Assembly: GCF_027980145.1 (NCBI RefSeq)
Contig: NZ_JAMZNK010000001.1
Coordinates: 1-64,000 of the forward strand
Source: Flavobacterium azizsancarii
Lineage (GTDB): Bacteria > Bacteroidota > Bacteroidia > Flavobacteriales > Flavobacteriaceae
Reading direction: 5' to 3'
DNA: 64,000 nt
Position numbers and translations under genes: made by a program. Within the stretch, counting starts at the first letter, position 1. Every line of letters starts with the position of its first letter. The notes below the pieces were generated by a model, which did not search any database, was not told the origin of the DNA, and worked only from the letters and a program-made list of their open reading frames with translations. Positions 59,479 through 64,000 of the stretch are shown in pieces.

Positions 59479-60065
59479 CTTAAACCTGATTGAATGTAAA
59501 CGAAAACAAAAAAAGCTCTAGCTAAGCCTCTAAAATTTGGCTAAAGTCTTTTTTTATTCAATCTTGTTCCCCTAGCTGAAGCTAGGGGCTATGCAAAGAA
59601 CGTTCGGTTTTTAAAACATAAAGAAACTATATAAATCAATGTTTGAAATTTCTTTTTTTTGTGCCGTTAGGCACTAAATACCGGTAGAAAACAGGAATTG
59701 AAATATAATTGAAGCGTGCCGTAGGTACGCAACAAAACGATAGCTGTTGCGTACCTACGGCACGCTAAACTAATTGTGAATTAATGACTACCAATATTTA
59801 GTGCCTAACGGCACATTAAACCTTTGATAACATAGCTATTGCAACCGCTTAAAAAGGCATTTCAACTTTGCATTAATTCACATAGACTATGCGAAGAAAG
59901 CGAGCTTTCTTTTACTGCTTGAAAAAGAAACTATAAAACCTATGTTTTTATATGTTAAAAATAACTCCAAAGTATTGAATTAAAACACATTTAAAAGTTT
60001 TTTACTTTAGAAACATTATTTGTCAAATTTAATTTTTAGTTTTGTCTAAATTTAATTTTATAAGA
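59479..60065. other. 587-base intergenic region with hairpins and direct repeats
   Basis: No gene seen. It holds a strong hairpin CCCCTAGC-TGAA-GCTAGGGG (59569-59588), the nested palindrome at 59660-59815, and a 22-base direct repeat of TTTGTC(A/T)AATTTAATTTTTA type at about 60020-60060 just before the TonB receptor. The direct repeat could bind a regulator of receptor expression. Confidence 0.6.
59660..59815. repeat. Nested inverted repeats
   Basis: Outer arms 59660-59680 (TGTGCCGTTAGGCACTAAAT then A) and 59795-59815 are perfect 21-base complements. Inside lie inner arms 59713-59734 (AGCGTGCCGTAGGTACGCAA then CA) and 59745-59766, perfect over 22 bases, with loop AAACGATAGC. A unit inside a unit of similar GTGCCG character suggests one mobile palindromic element inserted in another. 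Confidence 0.88.
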
Positions 60066-62327
60066 ATGAAAAAACTATTTTTGATATTGCTTTTATTTGG
60101 TTTGCAAATTTCGTTCGCTCAGGAAACTTCTAATATTTCAGGATTTATCTCAGGCGAGCGGCATAAATTACAGTTGGTAAATGTTCAGTTAACAGGAACA
60201 AAACATAAAACGGTTACCGATAGTTTAGGGTTTTATAAATTAGAAAATGTTGCAGTTGGCAGTTATACGTTACAAGTTTCTCAAATAGGTTTCCAGACAA
60301 TAAGGAAGAAAATAGAAGTTATTGAAGATTCTATTCAGTCCTATGACTTTGAATTAACGGATAACGAAAATCAACTGAACGAAGTGGTAGTTTCGGGGAC
60401 TTTAAAAGCGGTAAGAAGATTAGAAAGTGCTGTTCCGGTTGAGGTTTATTCGCCGGTTTTCTTCAAGAAGAATCCAACGCCAAGTATTTATGAAGCACTT
60501 CAAAACATCAATGGCGTTCGGCCACAGCTCAATTGTGGCGTTTGCAACACGGGAGATATTCATATCAACGGTTTAGAAGGTCCGTATACTTTGGTTTTGA
60601 TAGACGGAATGCCAATCGTGAGTAGCCTTTCAACCGTTTATGGATTATCCGGAATCCCTAATTCTTTGGTCGAAAGAATCGAAATTGTAAAAGGCCCGGC
60701 ATCGTCTCTTTATGGAAGTGAAGCGGTTGGAGGTTTGATCAACATTATTACCAAGAACCCAACCAACGCGCCTTTGTTTTCTGCGGATGTTTTTACGACT
60801 TCGTATCTGGAAACCAATGTCGATTTGGGAATGAAATTCAGCCCGACTAAAAAATCAACAACACTTTTGGGAATCAATTATTTCGATTACAATCAGGTTG
60901 TCGATAAAGACAGGGATGGTTTTACTGATGTTACACTTTCGCAAAGAATTTCGGTTTTTAATAAATGGAATTTTCAAAGAGAAAATAACCGTTTGTTTAG
61001 CATCGCAGCACGCGGAATGTATGAAGACCGTTGGGGAGGCGACGTGCGTTGGGAGAAAAAATACCGAGGTGGCGATGAAATTTATGGCGAAAGTATTTAT
61101 ACCAAAAGAGGAGAGTTAATAGGAAGTTATCAATTGCCATTCGAAGAAAAACTAATGCTTTCGTTCTCCGGAAATGTGCATTATCAGGACAGTCGTTACG
61201 GAACAACATCGTATATCGCCAATCAAAAAATAGGTTTCCTGCAATTGACCTGGGATAAAAAAATTGGTCGAAATGATTTTCTTGCAGGAATTGCCACTCG
61301 ATATTCGTATTACGACGATAATACAACTGCCACAAAAGAACCGGAAAGTACGTGGTTGCCGGGAATTTTTGTTCAGGACGAAATTACGCTGTCTCCAAAA
61401 AGTCAGGTTTTGTTAGGAATGCGTTATGATTATAATTCGATTCACGGTTCGATTTATACGCCTAGAGTTGCATATCGATGGAAAGCGAATGACAATACTA
61501 TTTTTCGTTTGAATGCGGGAACCGGATTTCGTGTTGTCAATTTATTTACCGAAGATCACGCGGCGCTTACAGGTTCCAGGGATGTGGTGATTAAAAGCGA
61601 TCTGAAACCGGAACGATCTGTAAATGCAAACCTGAATTACATTCAGAAAATAAACTTTACAAACGGAACTTTTATAGGAATAGAAACAACGGTTTTTTAT
61701 ACACGCTTCAGCAATAAAATTATATCCGATTATGAAACGGATCCCAATAAAATCATTTACGATAACATCAATGGTTATGCCATTAGCCAGGGAATTAGTA
61801 CTAACGTTGATTTGAACCTCACAAACGGATTAAAATTTATTCTTGGAGCCACAGTTTTAGATAATAAAAATGTTCAGGACGGAATTTCAGAAAGACCTTT
61901 TCTAACTGAAAAATTCACGGGAACCTGGAGTATTTCTTATAAGATAGAACCGTGGAATTTATCATTGGATTATACCGGGAATGTCTACAGCCCAATGAAA
62001 TTGCCTTTATTGAGCGATTTAGATCCAAGAGATCCAAACTCGCCGTGGTATAGTATTCAGAATATTCAGTTTACATATTTTGGCTGGAAGAATTTTGAAT
62101 TGTATGGCGGAGTAAAGAATCTATTGAACTTCACGCCAAAACGAAATAATCCGTTTTTGATTTCGAGAACCAATGATCCTTTCGATAAAAATGTACAATA
62201 TGATGCAGCCGGAAAAGTTTTGGTAACGCCTGACAATCCGTACGGTTTGACTTTTGATACAACTTATGTCTACGGGCAAAACCAAAAGATTCGTGGTTTT
62301 TTTGGGTTGCGATATACTTTGAGATAA
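60066..62327 (+). CDS. TonB-dependent receptor, probably for metal uptake
   Basis: A 753-residue outer-membrane receptor from the ATG at 60066. Signal peptide LILLLFGLQISFAQ; carboxypeptidase-like regulatory domain about 25-105; plug with NCGVCNTGDIHINGLEG near residue 160 and GPASSLYGSEAVGGLINIIT near 217; then the beta barrel, ending in RGFFGLRYTLR with a C-terminal aromatic/Arg signature. The Cys pair in the plug could bind metal. Position after Zur-like-controlled genes suggests zinc, but it has its own promoter gap. Confidence 0.88.
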   Translation: MKKLFLILLLFGLQISFAQETSNISGFISGERHKLQLVNVQLTGTKHKTVTDSLGFYKLENVAVGSYTLQVSQIGFQTIRKKIEVIEDSIQSYDFELTDNENQLNEVVVSGTLKAVRRLESAVPVEVYSPVFFKKNPTPSIYEALQNINGVRPQLNCGVCNTGDIHINGLEGPYTLVLIDGMPIVSSLSTVYGLSGIPNSLVERIEIVKGPASSLYGSEAVGGLINIITKNPTNAPLFSADVFTTSYLETNVDLGMKFSPTKKSTTLLGINYFDYNQVVDKDRDGFTDVTLSQRISVFNKWNFQRENNRLFSIAARGMYEDRWGGDVRWEKKYRGGDEIYGESIYTKRGELIGSYQLPFEEKLMLSFSGNVHYQDSRYGTTSYIANQKIGFLQLTWDKKIGRNDFLAGIATRYSYYDDNTTATKEPESTWLPGIFVQDEITLSPKSQVLLGMRYDYNSIHGSIYTPRVAYRWKANDNTIFRLNAGTGFRVVNLFTEDHAALTGSRDVVIKSDLKPERSVNANLNYIQKINFTNGTFIGIETTVFYTRFSNKIISDYETDPNKIIYDNINGYAISQGISTNVDLNLTNGLKFILGATVLDNKNVQDGISERPFLTEKFTGTWSISYKIEPWNLSLDYTGNVYSPMKLPLLSDLDPRDPNSPWYSIQNIQFTYFGWKNFELYGGVKNLLNFTPKRNNPFLISRTNDPFDKNVQYDAAGKVLVTPDNPYGLTFDTTYVYGQNQKIRGFFGLRYTLR

Positions 62328-62406
62328 GTTATTAATGATGGCACACAGATTAGACGGATTAAACAGGTTTTCGCTGATTCATATTTTTAAAATTGTTGAT
62401 AAACAT

Positions 62407-62473
62407 CTGTCAGGCTGAGCGGAGTCGAAGCCCGCTCCAACTTACAAGCCTTCGACTCCGCTCAGGATGACAG
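62407..62473. repeat. Imperfect 24-bp inverted repeat (GAGCGGAGTCGAAG type)
   Basis: Arms 62407-62430 (ending GAGCGGAGTCGAAG) and 62450-62473 pair over 24 bases with two mismatches. I recall this GTCAGGCTGAGCGGAGTCGAAG-type motif as a common repeat in Bacteroidota genomes. A degenerate copy is near 53,645. Confidence 0.8.
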
Positions 62474-62508
62474 TCGAGTTTGTATCATTTAAAATGAAGG
62501 AAGTTTTT

Positions 62509-62573
62509 TTTGCCACGAATTGCACGAATTATCACGAATTTAATTAGTGTAAATTAGTGTGATTCGTGGCAAA
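62509..62573. repeat. Inverted repeat (TTTGCCACGAAT type)
   Basis: TTTGCCACGAAT (62509-62520) and ATTCGTGGCAAA (62562-62573) pair perfectly. The interior repeats CACGAATT and AATTAGTGT. It lies before the thioredoxin gene. A separate family from the neighbour at 62,407. Confidence 0.8.
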
Positions 62574-62641
62574 CTTTTTTCCAGTATTAAAAATAAAATC
62601 ATTTTTAATCTTTCCAATCTGTGGCAAAACAAACAAAACAA

Positions 62642-63103
62642 ATGAAAAAGCTATTACTTATAATCTTCTTAGCTATAACTTCAACAGGATTTTGCCAGTT
62701 AAAGCAACATTCTTTTGAGGAAGTGGATAGTTTGCAGCAGATTCAAAAGAAGAAAATAATCGTTTTTATTCATACCAATTGGTGTCACTTTTGCCAACGA
62801 ATGAAACAAACGACTTTCAAAAATCAGGAAATCATTGATAAACTGAATTCGGATTTTTATTTTGTGGATTTGAATGCAGAGGAAAAACGAGATATTAATT
62901 TTAATAATCAGATTTTTAAATACAAACCTTCGGGGAACAATGTTGGTGTTCATGAATTGGCCTTGCAATTAGGAACGATCAAGAATCAAATCGTATATCC
63001 GGTTTTATGTGTTTTGAATGAAAAGAAGGAGATTCTCCTACAATACAACAACTATCTTAATTCAAAGGATTTTAAACTACTTTTAGAAAAATTGGAAGAA
63101 TAA
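62642..63103 (+). CDS. Exported thioredoxin-fold protein
   Basis: A 153-residue protein from the ATG at 62642; an upstream GTG is possible. Signal peptide LLIIFLAITSTGFCQ. The redox site is NWCHFCQRM (C-x2-C), followed by FYFVDLNAEEKRDI and the cis-Pro-type IVYPVLCVLNEK. A periplasmic disulfide oxidoreductase of the DUF255/thioredoxin-like type. It lies after the TonB receptor; a tie to the metal locus is possible. Confidence 0.82.
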   Translation: MKKLLLIIFLAITSTGFCQLKQHSFEEVDSLQQIQKKKIIVFIHTNWCHFCQRMKQTTFKNQEIIDKLNSDFYFVDLNAEEKRDINFNNQIFKYKPSGNNVGVHELALQLGTIKNQIVYPVLCVLNEKKEILLQYNNYLNSKDFKLLLEKLEE

Positions 63104-63121
63104 AATTTATTATTTTTGAGA

Positions 63122-64000
63122 ATGCAATCTTCACAAATCAAACACTTCGACTACATTTTTACAGGATCAGGTTTATCTGCTTTGATGACCGTTTATAAAA
63201 TGGTAGTGTCTGGAAAATTCAGTGATAAATTAATTTTATTGTTAGACGAAGATTCGAAGAAAACCAATGACAGAACATGGTGTTTTTGGGCAAAAGATGA
63301 AACGCTTTGGAATTCTATCATCTTTAAAAAATGGGATTTGGCTCTTTTTGCCAATGAAGATTTCAAACGTGATTTAGCGTTGAAACCTTATCAATACAAT
63401 CAAATACGAGGATTAGATTTCTATAATTTTGTTTTTACAGCGATTTCAAAACATCAAAACATTACTTTTTTAAACGAAAAAGTAACCGATATCAATGAAC
63501 TCGAAACCCATGTTTTTGTGGGTACAGATGAAAACAGATATACCTGCGATTATTTATTCAATAGTATTTACACCAAAGCTTTTGCTTTAAGTCAAACCAA
63601 ATATCCGGTTTTGCAACAACATTTTATAGGTTGGTTTGTAAAAACCGAAGAGGAAATTTTCAATTCGGAACAAGCGACTTTCATGGATTTTTCGGTTGAA
63701 CAAAGGGGGAACACACGTTTTATGTATGTTTTGCCTATTTCTAAAACCGAAGCTTTAATAGAATATACACTCTTTTCTGAAGATCTTCTGCCAAAAGAAG
63801 AATACGAAAACGAGATTCAAATTTACTTGCGAAATCTCGGAGCTGATCAATATCAAATTATTGAGAAGGAGCAAGGGAGTATTCCAATGACGTGTTTTCC
63901 TTTTTGGAAAAAGAATACAAAACGAGTCCTGAATATAGGAACTGCCGGCGGATGGACAAAAGCAAGTACGGGTTATACTTTTAAAAATTCAGATAAAAAA
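63122..64000 (+). CDS. crtY: Lycopene beta-cyclase, N-terminal part
   Basis: 293 codons are open from the ATG at 63122 to the window edge. Dinucleotide-binding start YIFTGSGLSALMTVYKM; then the family blocks NDRTWCFWAKDE near residue 50, IGWFVKT near 175, FMYVLPISKTEALIEYTLFS near 200, and GTAGGWTKASTGYTF near 278. It makes the beta rings of carotenoids (zeaxanthin-type yellow pigments). The C-terminus is off-window. First visible pigment gene. Confidence 0.9.
   Translation, partial: MQSSQIKHFDYIFTGSGLSALMTVYKMVVSGKFSDKLILLLDEDSKKTNDRTWCFWAKDETLWNSIIFKKWDLALFANEDFKRDLALKPYQYNQIRGLDFYNFVFTAISKHQNITFLNEKVTDINELETHVFVGTDENRYTCDYLFNSIYTKAFALSQTKYPVLQQHFIGWFVKTEEEIFNSEQATFMDFSVEQRGNTRFMYVLPISKTEALIEYTLFSEDLLPKEEYENEIQIYLRNLGADQYQIIEKEQGSIPMTCFPFWKKNTKRVLNIGTAGGWTKASTGYTFKNSDKK

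Overview
The window looks like chromosome of a Flavobacterium-type member of the Bacteroidota. It is AT-rich, several promoters fit the TTG-N19/20-TAnnTTTG pattern of that phylum, starts lack strong Shine-Dalgarno sites, and the proteins (SusC-style TonB receptor, DUF4421, lycopene cyclase, M13 peptidase) are typical of flavobacteria. The assignment rests on protein recognition from memory, not on a search.

Positions 1 to about 31,050 are a Mu-like transposable prophage whose far (tail-fibre) end lies off the left edge. It is read from the right. An S24-type repressor (29,921-30,658) faces a Ner-like gene across a compact operator. A long leftward early operon then carries MuA-like transposase, MuB-like ATPase, a second P-loop ATPase, a DUF3164-like protein and about 15 small unassigned genes down to about 19.5 kb. 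The head module (13,633-19,155: terminase, DUF1320, portal, MuF, gpG-like and gp37-like) points the opposite way. Leftward again come protease/scaffold and major capsid, a lysis cassette (holin-like, CHAP endolysin, spanin-like lipoprotein), and a contractile tail (sheath, tube, chaperones, tape measure, hub, spike, wedge, J and I, fibres). No structural gene looks decayed. Two genes appear to be expressed by -1 frameshifting: the tail chaperone pair, and, with a textbook slippery site, spacer and hairpin, a portal-MuF fusion.

Positions 31.3-43.1 kb hold host genes: an M13 metallopeptidase, a GyrI-like protein, a lipoprotein cytochrome c, hemB, an exported pair of unknown function, class I aldolase, a DUF4421 protein, hemF, and small unassigned genes. 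Positions 43.2-50.7 kb carry hemE, hemD, hemC, hemA, an AraC regulator, hemH and hemJ. With hemB and hemF this is nearly the whole route from glutamyl-tRNA to protoporphyrin and heme.

Positions 50.7-54.5 kb carry a histidine kinase, an enoyl-CoA hydratase and a DtxR/MntR-type regulator. Next are an NRAMP transporter fused to a UspA domain, with a perfect 8-2-8 dyad at its promoter, then a Fur-family (Zur-like) gene divergent from a probable zinc-starvation locus: MerC-like protein, COG0523 GTPase, a thioredoxin-reductase-like flavoprotein, a TonB receptor and a secreted thioredoxin. Two TTGCAAC-N3-GTTGCAA-type sites lie in the divergent promoter. The window ends inside a lycopene cyclase gene. 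Many host intergenic gaps hold long, mostly perfect inverted repeats, each with a different sequence.
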